Positions 41,783 to 51,379 of a DNA stretch of 64,000 bases are shown piece by piece. A model generated the notes under the pieces. That model saw only the letters and a program-made list of their open reading frames with translations, searched no databases and was not told where the DNA came from. This stretch comes from DATLCF01 sp035526505 (GTDB lineage Bacteria; Patescibacteriota; Saccharimonadia; Saccharimonadales; UBA4665): positions 1-64,000 of the forward strand of contig DATLCF010000001.1 in assembly GCA_035526505.1 (NCBI GenBank). The letters are read 5' to 3'. Both the position numbers and the translations under genes were made by a program. The stretch's first letter is position 1; the number at the start of each line of letters is the position of its first letter.

Positions 41783-42453
41783 TTGACCACCTTTGTGGTT
41801 ATGTTCAGGCCCTTTTCGGGCTGGTAGAACGTCTGGGCATCTACACTTAGTGTCATGGCGCTTTCACTGCCGCCAAAGCTGACTTTTTGCACCTGGAACG
41901 GGCGTATGGAACGCTCAAATAAATCAACTAAACTTTGGATGGACTGGTACGAGCCGCTTACCTGGATTTGGAACGGCATAGGAACCGGCTGCGGGCTACC
42001 ATTGGTCTGGGCCACACCCTGGGCAATTTCGTCGTCGGTACCGCTAATGCTAACAATTTGCAGGTTTTGGCTGGTCAAAATCTTTTCCAGGGTTGTAGCC
42101 AGCGCCGGAAAATCGTATTTACTGGGCAACGCATCTAGCATAAGCTTGGCGTTGTCGCCGTCTTGGTCACCGGTGCCCGTGGGACTGCCGCCCAGTACGT
42201 TTTGGGATGTACCCACAAATGCCTTATACGAATTAACCAGGCTGTCCCGGGCACCCAGGTCGTCTTTTAGCTGTTTGACTGCGGTCTTTTTAGCATTGAT
42301 AACCCGGTTTTGGTAGGCTGCCTGGCTCAGCAAAGCCTTGGAAGCTACCAGCGAAAATACCACCACAAAGGCAGCTATACCCGTAGCCACAACCATATTC
42401 TTGTTGGCTTGAGTGATAAGTGTTCGTTTGGTGGAAGATGCTGTTTTAGCCAT
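41779..42453 (-). CDS. pilO: PilO-like pilus alignment protein
   Basis: 224 aa with a cytosolic start, one membrane helix at about 20-42, a coiled-coil (about 45-75: NAKKTAVKQLKDDLGARDSLV) and a ferredoxin-like extracytoplasmic domain (PFQIQVSGSYQSIQSLVDLFERSIRPFQV). The order after pilN and the topology fit PilO. Confidence 0.85.
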   Translation of the reverse strand: MAKTASSTKRTLITQANKNMVVATGIAAFVVVFSLVASKALLSQAAYQNRVINAKKTAVKQLKDDLGARDSLVNSYKAFVGTSQNVLGGSPTGTGDQDGDNAKLMLDALPSKYDFPALATTLEKILTSQNLQIVSISGTDDEIAQGVAQTNGSPQPVPMPFQIQVSGSYQSIQSLVDLFERSIRPFQVQKVSFGGSESAMTLSVDAQTFYQPEKGLNITTKVVK

Positions 42454-42462
42454 GATGATTAC

Positions 42463-43146
42463 CTACTGCTTAGTGCTCCCGGTTGATTGTTGGAACAAGG
42501 CCGAGGGTTGTTCGACTTCGGAACGGGTACTGATAATATTAGGCACGGTAAGCGTGACATCGCTGTCCTCTTTAAAAATTGTGGGATCAAATTTGAGGTC
42601 TATGGTATAGGTAGCGCCCTTGTCGTTGCGGGCAAAGGTGGTTAGCACCACATCCGAAAATGCCCTTTTGCCTGACACCTGCAAATCTTTGGTGCTGTAT
42701 GTGGTGAATTTGAGAGTATCGGTAAATTTGTTAACCGTGGTTAGGGCGTCTGCCGAACCACCAACGCTTATGGTGTTAGCGGCAAAATCGACATCTAGTT
42801 TAGCAATGCTGGCCGTGGTAGGTGTTAGCTGCGGCAAATACACAAACAAGCGGCCGGCCACAGCCTTTTGGTTATGTAGTGCGGGCAATGATTTAAGCTG
42901 GTTTTGGACTGTCAGAATTTTGTCCAGGTCTTTGGTGCTTTTGAGCTGAGTGCTGTAAGTCTTGATATCGCTGTTTAGGTCGCTGAGGTTCTTCTTTTGA
43001 GCCACATACACAATCGCCAACAGCAGGACAAGGATAGAGGCAGCAACAATACTGGCCATGGTGGCAGCCAGCATAACCAAACGCTTTTGGCGTCGGGCCT
43101 TAATGTATTGCATTTTGATATCGGGCAATAAGTTAAATTGGATCAT
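42463..43146 (-). CDS. pilN: PilN-like pilus assembly protein
   Basis: 227 aa. The start MIQFNLLPDIKMQYIKARRQKR is the typical PilN tail that docks into PilM. Next come a membrane helix (about 25-48), a coiled-coil and a small extracytoplasmic domain. It starts 3 nt after pilM. Confidence 0.9.
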   Translation of the reverse strand: MIQFNLLPDIKMQYIKARRQKRLVMLAATMASIVAASILVLLLAIVYVAQKKNLSDLNSDIKTYSTQLKSTKDLDKILTVQNQLKSLPALHNQKAVAGRLFVYLPQLTPTTASIAKLDVDFAANTISVGGSADALTTVNKFTDTLKFTTYSTKDLQVSGKRAFSDVVLTTFARNDKGATYTIDLKFDPTIFKEDSDVTLTVPNIISTRSEVEQPSALFQQSTGSTKQ

Positions 43147-43149
43147 TGC

Positions 43150-44190
43150 TTATTCTACCCTCTCTGCCAGCCCGGCGGCTACGCCAAAGTGGTTTGATAC
43201 GGCCAGCAGTTCGTTTTGGCGGTCGGGTGCAAATGACACGTTACGCCAGGCATTACCAATTTCTACCTCTACCCCAAACTTGTTGGCTAGGTATAGCGGG
43301 AATTCCGGCAAAGCCGATGCGCCGCCGGTGACAATAATGCGGTTAATGCGCGCTTCGGTGTAGCGGCTTTGGAAAAACTTGATAGATTTGTCGATTTCGC
43401 CGGTTAGCAGATCGACTGTGCCAATAATGGCATCGTAAATGCGCCCTTCCAGCTTGTCTTTGCCCAGGCCGAATTTGAATACAAACTGACGGGCCTGCTT
43501 GTCTTCGACATTTAGGTTTTGGGCAGCAGAGCGGATAATGGCCTCGGCCCCGGTGGGAATGGCCCGGGTTAGGCGCGGAGCGCCATTAACGGTTACCACT
43601 AGGTCGGTGCTTTTACTGCCAATGTCCAGCACCATTTGCGGGCCCATAACATCCGGGGCAATCATGGCGCGGGTGAGCGCCAGGTTGTCGGGCTCAAAGG
43701 CGATAACTTCTAGGCCGATGGATTCCAGCAGATCTAGGCGCTGTTCGACAAAGTCGTTTTCTACGCTAGATAGTAGTACTTCTACCTTGGTTTTGTCCTT
43801 GGGCGAGTCGCCAATAAGTGCCCAATCTATTTTGGATTTTTCCAACGGTGTGGGAATAAGGGAATCTGCTTGGTAATGAATGGCTTTGGATAATTCGCCG
43901 GGCGACAAGCGGTCAAAATCGACCACTGCTGTAAATACGCGCTGCGACGGGATACCTACTGCTACGTTGCGCGTGCCCATGTGGGCTTGGTCAACCAGTT
44001 CTTTAATAGCCTGGCCCAATTTTTGCTGGTCGGCTTTGGAATCGCTCAGGACAATCTTGCTGTCTACCGGCACATAGGCGTATTTAACCAACGTTTTGGG
44101 CACCCCGCTACCGCGCAGTTCAACAATACGCACCGCTGTGGTACCGATATCCAGGCCAAAGAATGCAGATACGCCGCTTAGTAGACTCAT
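43150..44190 (-). CDS. pilM: Pilus assembly ATPase-like protein PilM
   Basis: 346-aa actin-like cytosolic protein. Phosphate motifs LDIGTTAVRIVEL (start) and VLDIGSKSTDLVV (about 190), and adenosine motif IIVTGGASALPEF (about 290). It binds the PilN tail and links cytosolic ATPases to the membrane. TATAAT lies 8 nt before the ATG, so the pilM-N-O-B-T-C operon has nearly no leader. Confidence 0.94.
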   Translation of the reverse strand: MSLLSGVSAFFGLDIGTTAVRIVELRGSGVPKTLVKYAYVPVDSKIVLSDSKADQQKLGQAIKELVDQAHMGTRNVAVGIPSQRVFTAVVDFDRLSPGELSKAIHYQADSLIPTPLEKSKIDWALIGDSPKDKTKVEVLLSSVENDFVEQRLDLLESIGLEVIAFEPDNLALTRAMIAPDVMGPQMVLDIGSKSTDLVVTVNGAPRLTRAIPTGAEAIIRSAAQNLNVEDKQARQFVFKFGLGKDKLEGRIYDAIIGTVDLLTGEIDKSIKFFQSRYTEARINRIIVTGGASALPEFPLYLANKFGVEVEIGNAWRNVSFAPDRQNELLAVSNHFGVAAGLAERVE

Positions 44191-44288
44191 TTACGCTGAT
44201 TATAGCATAAGCATTGTGGGTAATGACAACGTTTTTCGTGAGCAACCTGGGCAAAAGTAGGATAAAAAGCAAGCTGTCGGATTGTTTG

Positions 44289-46658
44289 CTACAAAATAGG
44301 CGGCAGGCTGGTGATGGCGTCGTATTTGGTCGATGCATTAGTGGGTGTGGTGGGCTGGGCAATCCACTGGGCCGGGGTGTAGTTGAATACTTCGGCGGCG
44401 TTAGTGGCCGCACCCGATTCGGGCGAACTTTGATACAAACTACCCTTTGTACGCAATAAGCGTACTTGGTTGGCTACAAAGGCACCATTGACGGTTAGTT
44501 TGTTATTGCATGTGGCAAAGAATGTGGCGCTGGCAGGATCCACTGGTGCCGCGGCCGTAGCGCAGGTGGCGATAATGCCATCGGTCCCCGGATTGTTTGG
44601 CTGTGCAATGTATACGCCGTCTAACTGGGTAACACCAGGGGCTATATATATGTTGCCCTTTACCACCAGCTCGAACAGTGGTATTTGACTGGGGTTAGCC
44701 CAACTGCCGGCATAGGTAATGTTGCTGGTTATATACACATTGCCATTTACAGCCAGCTGAATACGCTGGTTCGGATTTACCACGCCTCCGGGCAGTGTGA
44801 TGCCCACAGGCGAACTATAGGCGCCAGATGTTAGGCTGCTAACGTTGGTCGACGGCAACGTGGTCGGACCTGCTGCAGTGATTGCCCCGTAGTAATCCGG
44901 TGCGCACGGTACGGCACCAAAGGAGCCGCCAAACACACTGCCTGTACCCGAATAGGTATTGTTGGCAAATGCCAGGCCGCTGGGCGCCGCCGCACCCCCG
45001 CCGCCTTGAGCTGTCGCAAAGTCACTAATAGCGTCTAGGGCTATGGCCGCATACTGCGTACCCGAACCGTCGAACGTGGCGTTTTCTTTGTTCCAGGTAG
45101 TGATTTCACTATCAGTACTGTTTGTGCAGGTGGTCGAAGGCAAGGTGGTAAAGCCGTTGCCTGCGGTTACATCGCCGCCATACACCTTTACATAGGGCTT
45201 GGCTGCCACTACCACACACGCTTCGTCACCGCGTGAACCGCCAGCCGGCAGCACCGGGTTAACCCATAAGGATCGGCACACGGTTTGATTGTCTGCCGCC
45301 AAGGTTATAGTTTCGGTGGTTAGCTGAGTATTGGAGTTTGCCGGAAAGGTACGCGGACAACCGGTGGCCGGGCCAGGCGGCCCAGTATTTTCGGCCGGGG
45401 TGGGCACTGCAAAATAACCAGGGTGAGTATTGGCATAGGTCGTACACGTGGTGCTAGCGCTAACTGTAGTACCGCTATTGCGTACCGCATAGGTAAAGGT
45501 CACTCTATCCCCCACTTCTGCCACATTACCGCTGACGGGTGTGCCGCCGGGGTCGGTAATGGTCATACCGACATCCGGTGTCAGATTGTAATTAGCTGTC
45601 GGTATTTGGCAACCGGTTAGGAAATATATGCTGTCATAGGGCAGCTTGAACTGCAGCGTGTTGTTATAGTACACATTGTCCCATAGCCAGACATACTTAA
45701 CCCCCTTGTCTGCCCGGAATGCGGCAGTTACATCAACCCGCGTACCGCTATAGGCCGTATACCAGCCGCCAGACTGCGTGAACGATACGGGCGAATTATC
45801 TGATGTCCGATGAAAATATACAAAGGGTTCAGTACCTATGTAGGCACCGCTTGCTGCGTTATACTTGCGCAGCTGAAAACGCATGGGGGTGGGCTGAATG
45901 CCCGCTGTACCGTTGTCGTCGTCGTACCAGTGGGCATAGGCCATTTCGCCATCAACCGCATAGCAGTCCGGGGCAAACCGCAGGCCGTAGTCGGACGTGC
46001 CGCTTAGGGGGCTCACCTGGTTCATACCAAATTGCGACGCCGGAATGGTGGAGTCGTAGCCAACCGCAAACCCATTAGTTGTTACGTGCACGCGGAAGGA
46101 GTTCTGCGTAGTATTGATAAGGTTAGTTGCACGTATATAGGCTACATACTTTCCCACATCTCGCGAAAACGACAAGCCGGTAAGGTTGGCCGAAATATTT
46201 TGATTTCTACAGGTATTGGCTGCACTGGCCGGACCATTAAGCGTCCGCTGCAGGGCGCCTAAACTTTCGGTTTCTATCCCTGCCCCGTTAACACTGTGGG
46301 TAGAGTTAAATAGCTCATAGCGTGTAGAAATTGCGCCGTTTACTGCGCTACCCTGAATGTCATAATAGTTACCTGCGGAGCCAGGCGCGTCGGTACAAAG
46401 CTGGTAATCTTCGATGATAACCGTTCCGGTTGGAGCATTAAAATACAACTTAACCCAGGTTTGGGGGATAACAACATCGGTAGTACGGGATACCACCAGC
46501 TCAATGCGCCGGCCAGCCATGAAGTCGTTGGGGTCAGGGCCGTACGGCCCCACAGCGCTAGCCCGGCCAGCATTCAACCCGGATAGTATTGTGGTAATCG
46601 CAAACCCCAAAACCAATACGGCCTGTACAGCAATATGTAATCGGCTGAACTTTTTCAT
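44289..46658 (-). CDS. Large secreted surface protein of the pilus locus
   Basis: 789 aa with a signal peptide (about 1-36, cleavage near ASA|VG). The middle includes a DUF11-like beta-sandwich (about 380-460: VGMTITDPGGTPVSGNVAEVGDRVTFTYAVRNSGT). The rest is rich in Thr, Ser, Asn, Gly and contains many Cys, pointing to disulfides outside the cell. No LPXTG and no C-terminal membrane helix. It starts 3 nt after the TPR gene and sits just upstream of pilM, so a pilus-associated adhesin or tip protein (PilY1-like role) is a reasonable inference. Confidence 0.7.
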   Translation of the reverse strand: MKKFSRLHIAVQAVLVLGFAITTILSGLNAGRASAVGPYGPDPNDFMAGRRIELVVSRTTDVVIPQTWVKLYFNAPTGTVIIEDYQLCTDAPGSAGNYYDIQGSAVNGAISTRYELFNSTHSVNGAGIETESLGALQRTLNGPASAANTCRNQNISANLTGLSFSRDVGKYVAYIRATNLINTTQNSFRVHVTTNGFAVGYDSTIPASQFGMNQVSPLSGTSDYGLRFAPDCYAVDGEMAYAHWYDDDNGTAGIQPTPMRFQLRKYNAASGAYIGTEPFVYFHRTSDNSPVSFTQSGGWYTAYSGTRVDVTAAFRADKGVKYVWLWDNVYYNNTLQFKLPYDSIYFLTGCQIPTANYNLTPDVGMTITDPGGTPVSGNVAEVGDRVTFTYAVRNSGTTVSASTTCTTYANTHPGYFAVPTPAENTGPPGPATGCPRTFPANSNTQLTTETITLAADNQTVCRSLWVNPVLPAGGSRGDEACVVVAAKPYVKVYGGDVTAGNGFTTLPSTTCTNSTDSEITTWNKENATFDGSGTQYAAIALDAISDFATAQGGGGAAAPSGLAFANNTYSGTGSVFGGSFGAVPCAPDYYGAITAAGPTTLPSTNVSSLTSGAYSSPVGITLPGGVVNPNQRIQLAVNGNVYITSNITYAGSWANPSQIPLFELVVKGNIYIAPGVTQLDGVYIAQPNNPGTDGIIATCATAAAPVDPASATFFATCNNKLTVNGAFVANQVRLLRTKGSLYQSSPESGAATNAAEVFNYTPAQWIAQPTTPTNASTKYDAITSLPPIL

Positions 46659-46661
46659 ATG

Positions 46662-47225
46662 CTATCCCCCCAGACTCTTTATTTTTTGTTCGAGCTGGCT
46701 AATTAACTTGGTGTTGGATTCGCTAGCGTTTTTGGCAAAGTCCAGGGCCTTTTGGTAATAGGTGCGCGCGTTTTGTTTGTCGCCGATTTTTTCGTACGCG
46801 CTGGCCAGATCCAGCCAGGTGCCGTATTTGTCGGCGTCGCTTGTAAATTGGCTTTCGGCCTGCAATAAGTACGGAATTGCCTGGCTGGCATCATCGGCCG
46901 TCAGATACAAAATACCTAAACTGGAAGCCTGGCCGGCTTTTTGCTCTGGCGTAGCATTGGCTGGCAATGTAACACTCTTGCTGCGATTAATTTCGGTTTG
47001 GATATCGGTTTTAGGGATAGCAGGCCCCTCTTCGTCTAAAGATTGATAGTACACATACGATGCTACGCCAACACCGGCAATTATCACCACAACAAGCGCT
47101 GCAATCACTGCCCGTTTGTTGCGCACAAAACGTTTCCATAGCGAAAGTTGTGGGGCCAGATTGTCCCCTGTCACCACCTTTTGCTCTTGCGGACTACTCG
47201 CCGCTTTTTTAGACCACTTCTTCAT
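46662..47225 (-). CDS. Membrane-anchored TPR-like protein
   Basis: 187 aa from MKKWSKKAASS (upstream ATGs are also possible). One membrane helix at about 36-56 (RAVIAALVVVIIAGVGVASYVYY). The extracytoplasmic part has repeated helix pairs ending in YLLQAESQF...WLDLASAYEKIGDKQNARTYYQKALDFA, a TPR pattern. It precedes the secreted protein and may be a scaffold for it. Function unproven. Confidence 0.75.
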   Translation of the reverse strand: MKKWSKKAASSPQEQKVVTGDNLAPQLSLWKRFVRNKRAVIAALVVVIIAGVGVASYVYYQSLDEEGPAIPKTDIQTEINRSKSVTLPANATPEQKAGQASSLGILYLTADDASQAIPYLLQAESQFTSDADKYGTWLDLASAYEKIGDKQNARTYYQKALDFAKNASESNTKLISQLEQKIKSLGG

Positions 47226-47286
47226 TTGGCTTACGCTTATACGCATCATTGTAGCGGGGCTACAACTAAAATACAACGCGTTGCTG

Positions 47287-49113
47287 CTATTCGACAGTCA
47301 CGCTTTTTGCCAGGTTGCGTGGTTGGTCGATATTTACCTTGCGCAGTTTGGCCACATAGTATGCCAATAGTTGCAAAGCGACGTTGTTGACCAAGGGTTG
47401 CAGCATGTCTGAGCCTACTGCCGGTACCACCAGTGCCTGGTCAAAATCTTTGGATACACGGTTGGTAATGCCTATGATCGGACCGCCGCGGGCTTTTACC
47501 TCCGCAATATTAGCCAACATTTTGTCAGTAATGGCATCGTCGGTGGCCAATGCCACTGTGGGCAAGTGCTTGTCCACCAAGGCGATAAAGCCGTGTTTGA
47601 GTTCCCCGCCGCTCAGACCTTCGGCGTGCACATAGGCGATTTCCTTAATTTTAAGTGCCCCTTCTAATGCGATGGGGTAATTATATTGGCGGCCAATATA
47701 CAAAAGATTAGGCTGCTTATATATAGCCTGTGCAACCTTTTCGATTGCTTTGCGGTGCGAAAGCACCTCTTGCAGGGTATCGGGCAACCGCCTAATAGCG
47801 GTGATAATTTGGGAGCTTTGCGAATAATCCAGCCCGTTGTGCCGGCCCAACAGCATGGCGTGCATAAGCAGCAGTAAGGTTTGGGACGTAAACGCCTTGG
47901 TGGAAGCCACGGAAATTTCCGGGCCAATGTGGTTATACACGCCCGCATCAGTTATGCGAGCTACGGTAGAGCCGACCACATTAACAATACCCGTCACCAG
48001 TGCGCCATGGCGCTTGGCTTCCTCGATTGCGGCAATACTGTCGGCTGTTTCGCCAGATTGTGAAATGGCAATAAGCCAAGTGTGTTTATCTAACACATTT
48101 TTAGTATAGCGGTACTCGGGCGACATAACCGCCGTGGCTGGCACGCCCCCAAGCGCATTAAAGTATAGTTCGCCCATTTTGGCAGCATAGTACGAGGTAC
48201 CAATACCCAAAAGCACCACACGGTTAATGTGTTGTAGTTTATTTTGCACGTCAATAAGCCCGCCAAATTTAATATCTGCCGTATCATCGACCAGGCGGCC
48301 GCGGATAGAGTCGCAGATAACCGCCGGTTGTTCCATAATTTCTTTAAGCAAGAAATGCTCGTAACCGCCCTTGGTAGCTGCCTCGAAATCCCAATCAATA
48401 TGGGAAATTTCTTTTACCTTGGGCTCGTTGCTGAAGTTAAAAATCTGATAATTACCATCTTGAATATCTATAAGTTCGCCGTCTTCCAGGTAAATTACCT
48501 GTTTTGTACGGTCAATAATGGCCGATACATCTGATGCCACAATAATTTCGTCCGTGCCCACACCCACCACCAGCGGGCTGGCCATTTTGACACTCACAAG
48601 GCGCCCCGGCTCATCCTGGGACATCACACACAAGGCAAAGGCACCCACCAGCTCTTCGGCTGCAGCCAACACTGCGTGGCGCAAATCACCTTTGTATAGG
48701 GTGCCGATAAGTTTGGCAATGACTTCAGTGTCGGTTTCGCTCTGAAACGCAATGCCTTGCTTTTGCAAGCCCTCTTTAAGCTCCCGATAGTTTTCGATAA
48801 TACCATTGTGCACCAGCCAGATTTTTTTATCGGCACTGGCATGCGGATGAGCATTCGCAACCGTGGCCTGCCCATGCGTTGCCCACCGGGTATGCGCAAT
48901 ACCCGCCGTGCCAATGTGCTTTGGCGGGTTGTGATGAATGGCTTGTTCAAGTGCCGCCACCTTGCCCACAGCCTTCTGCTTGTAAACAGTATTGCCGGCA
49001 GCCAATGCCACACCGGAAGAGTCGTACCCCCGATATTCCAGGCGTTTCAGGCCGCTTACCAGCGTAGCAAGTACTTCGTCACTTTTTCCGCTATACGCAA
49101 CAATACCGCACAT
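47287..49113 (-). CDS. glmS: Glutamine-fructose-6-phosphate aminotransferase (isomerizing)
   Basis: 608 aa; makes glucosamine-6-phosphate for peptidoglycan. The glutaminase domain begins MCGIVAYSG with the nucleophile Cys2; RWATHG and VHNGIIENY follow. Two SIS domains bind the sugar (ISQSGETADS; STKAFTSQTLLLLMHA). The C-terminus LRKVNIDQPRNLAKSVTVE is typical. TACTAT lies 8 nt before the ATG; there is no room for a glmS ribozyme in the short leader. Confidence 0.97.
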   Translation of the reverse strand: MCGIVAYSGKSDEVLATLVSGLKRLEYRGYDSSGVALAAGNTVYKQKAVGKVAALEQAIHHNPPKHIGTAGIAHTRWATHGQATVANAHPHASADKKIWLVHNGIIENYRELKEGLQKQGIAFQSETDTEVIAKLIGTLYKGDLRHAVLAAAEELVGAFALCVMSQDEPGRLVSVKMASPLVVGVGTDEIIVASDVSAIIDRTKQVIYLEDGELIDIQDGNYQIFNFSNEPKVKEISHIDWDFEAATKGGYEHFLLKEIMEQPAVICDSIRGRLVDDTADIKFGGLIDVQNKLQHINRVVLLGIGTSYYAAKMGELYFNALGGVPATAVMSPEYRYTKNVLDKHTWLIAISQSGETADSIAAIEEAKRHGALVTGIVNVVGSTVARITDAGVYNHIGPEISVASTKAFTSQTLLLLMHAMLLGRHNGLDYSQSSQIITAIRRLPDTLQEVLSHRKAIEKVAQAIYKQPNLLYIGRQYNYPIALEGALKIKEIAYVHAEGLSGGELKHGFIALVDKHLPTVALATDDAITDKMLANIAEVKARGGPIIGITNRVSKDFDQALVVPAVGSDMLQPLVNNVALQLLAYYVAKLRKVNIDQPRNLAKSVTVE

Positions 49114-49245
49114 ATTTGCCTATAGTACACGATGTCCCGTGAAACCAAAAATCATACCGCAAATAGCCAATACGGTTTTGCGCGGCCACCATGCTGGCGC
49201 GCCCGGTGCAGCACCCGTCCCTGCTCGTCCGTCATGTATATTGCC

Positions 49246-50640
49246 CTACTGCCACGTTACATTAAAACCTGAAATGTCCTTTACCACATCCTTGCTTGCA
49301 GTATCAACAAGCAATGTGTGTACATTGGTAGATTTAGGGTTATTGGCATAGGTGTCATATGCGCCAACGTCAATAGCGGCCGCTTCTACGGCCACCAGGT
49401 GGTCGTTGGGGGATACATAATAGCTGGAAATGTCGGTTTTAGGTGATGCGCGATACAGCTGACGCTGCATGCCTTGGCGATTCAGCAAAATATATGGCGT
49501 AATGGTTAATCCGTGGTTACTTACCAGCTGCACCTGTTGCACATATCCTTCGCTGTTAGGCAAAAGAAGTAATTCCCTGGGGTATGTTGCGCCGCCAGCA
49601 ATTTTTGGTGTCTGCACTGCAGAGGGGGTGTGTTTTACAGCATCAAAAATAAAGGGGTCACCCTTTTGACTATCCAGTGCTATTTTGGCACCGTTATACG
49701 AAAAATTGCCCAGCGCCGCAACTCTTCCCAATGGAATAGGCTCCTTGTGCGACACCGTATCAATTAGCAGCGCGTTAAGATCGTACGTTTGGGCAAGCAC
49801 CGTGGTGCCATCGGGGGCAAATTGCCAATCAATAATTTGCAGGGGTTTACGATTAAGCCCATTAACCGGGTATGCCGTGCGCCCCCTTGAAAGGTCAACA
49901 ATAAAAAGGTTATCTTCGTACGCCTTTGCGTTTCCCTGCTCATTACTAGTAAAACTAAAACCGAATGCTGTACGGTTTGGCGCACTACGCAAATGACCTA
50001 ACATGCCTTTTGCTGGAAGCGAAAGGTGCTGCACTTTTTTGGTCCGAACATCCACCAACTGCAGACTTGTAGTGTTGTCGTCATTTATAGTCGCTACGAC
50101 AATACTGTCGCCCAGCAGCACATAGTCCTGGATTTTTGGCGCGGTAAATATTGTCTGGCGCTTTGTAGTGCCTAAGGTAGTGCGTACTATTTCGTCAGGT
50201 TTCTTACTGGTGTTATTTGTATCTGCAGGATAGTTGCGGTGTATGTAGTATAGGGTGGGATCGGCAGTTTTAAACGTATACGTAAGCGTTGCTTGCCGTT
50301 GCTGCGGAACCACTTTTACGCCTGGCGCTTTTACGGTATAGCGCGTATTGTAGCGCAACCGTTCGCTAAACTGCACCACAATAGCGTTACCGCTAACAGT
50401 AGCTGTAAAGCCTGCTTTAGGTACAATGCTTACCCGTTTTGCCGATTCACCGGCCAACTGCTGGCTGGCATACAAAATAAGGCGTTGGTTGGGCTGTGCA
50501 GTTACCTTGCTGCGGTCTAGTTGTGCATGGCGCAACCGTGGGCCCTGCACGGTCGTAAGCATCAATAGGGCTAGGCATAACACAGCCAATACGCCAGCAA
50601 GCGCATAAAAGCTACGGTTAAACGAACTGTTAGTAGACAT
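49246..50640 (-). CDS. Membrane-anchored beta-propeller-like protein
   Basis: 464 aa with one N-terminal membrane helix (about 11-30) and a large extracytoplasmic part with repeated strand motifs like TolB/WD40-like propellers (LLGDSIVVATINDDNTTSLQLVDVRTKKVQHLSL; NLFIVDLSRGRTAYPVNGLNRKPLQIIDWQFAPDGTTVLAQTYD). A possible Ig-like segment lies near 50-130. It overlaps the DUF1980 gene by 11 nt, forming a three-gene operon with the permease. AAGGAG lies before the ATG. Confidence 0.7.
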   Translation of the reverse strand: MSTNSSFNRSFYALAGVLAVLCLALLMLTTVQGPRLRHAQLDRSKVTAQPNQRLILYASQQLAGESAKRVSIVPKAGFTATVSGNAIVVQFSERLRYNTRYTVKAPGVKVVPQQRQATLTYTFKTADPTLYYIHRNYPADTNNTSKKPDEIVRTTLGTTKRQTIFTAPKIQDYVLLGDSIVVATINDDNTTSLQLVDVRTKKVQHLSLPAKGMLGHLRSAPNRTAFGFSFTSNEQGNAKAYEDNLFIVDLSRGRTAYPVNGLNRKPLQIIDWQFAPDGTTVLAQTYDLNALLIDTVSHKEPIPLGRVAALGNFSYNGAKIALDSQKGDPFIFDAVKHTPSAVQTPKIAGGATYPRELLLLPNSEGYVQQVQLVSNHGLTITPYILLNRQGMQRQLYRASPKTDISSYYVSPNDHLVAVEAAAIDVGAYDTYANNPKSTNVHTLLVDTASKDVVKDISGFNVTWQ

Positions 50641-51379
50641 ATGGCTCCTTGGGTTGAGCCACCGTAGTTATGCTGGCGGGCCGAACAGCAATGCGCTGCT
50701 GGCTTTTAGGGCTCGGGTTGGCGGCAAAACCTCCCGCTACCCGCACCCACTGGTCAGCCTCGTGCCGTGCCTGCCAACCGGGCGCGTATACTGGTACGCC
50801 AATGGGCCGGGCATCAACCGCACAACAGGTGATGACAAAGCGGGATACATAAAATACATTTTGCGGATCATCGGCATCCGGCGTTACAAAGCCCACAATA
50901 TCTGCCTGCTTGTTGGCAAAAAATTGTGCGTCGCTGGTTTGGGCAAACAACGTTACCCAATCTTTAACCGTAAAGTGCGTATAGTCACCGCCTTCAAATA
51001 ACGGCACCGCATTGGTCGGCTGCCCGTTCAAACCTATGCCGCCATTGTTTATACTGCGCTGAGCAACGGTGGCCGTAGTAAGTGTAGCCGGGCGAATCAC
51101 CAACAACCCGACAGCCGACAAAACACAAAGCCCTACCATACCCGCGGCAAAAATATTTTGCCCTTTTGTGGGTTTGGCCCGGTCTGGGCGCATATGCAGC
51201 CCAAAGCTAGCTATCGCAATGCCCAAGCCAACCACGGCCATAATGGCAGTAAAGATAATATAACGGGGGTGTATGTACAATTGCAGCTGCTTGGTAACAC
51301 CCAAGTATATAGTTGCCACGCTGCCCACAATACTTAGGGCTACACCCCGCCACCGGTCCGTAAAAATCTTAAAACGCAT
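50630..51379 (-). CDS. DUF1980 / TIGR03943-family membrane protein (YcgQ-like)
   Basis: 249 aa. Four membrane helices in the first ~130 residues. The extracytoplasmic C-terminal domain has the family motif FVITCCAVDARPIGVPVY with paired Cys. Related proteins are encoded next to YcgR-type permeases, as here: an 11-nt overlap with the permease gene. In Bacillus the pair is linked to metal stress; a metal role here is only inferred. Confidence 0.83.
   Translation of the reverse strand: MRFKIFTDRWRGVALSIVGSVATIYLGVTKQLQLYIHPRYIIFTAIMAVVGLGIAIASFGLHMRPDRAKPTKGQNIFAAGMVGLCVLSAVGLLVIRPATLTTATVAQRSINNGGIGLNGQPTNAVPLFEGGDYTHFTVKDWVTLFAQTSDAQFFANKQADIVGFVTPDADDPQNVFYVSRFVITCCAVDARPIGVPVYAPGWQARHEADQWVRVAGGFAANPSPKSQQRIAVRPASITTVAQPKEPYVY

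Noticed and set aside
49114..49245. glmS ribozyme or a further gene upstream of glmS
   Set aside because: The -10 box lies 8 nt from the glmS start, leaving no leader; the remaining ~120 nt show no frame or hairpin of note.
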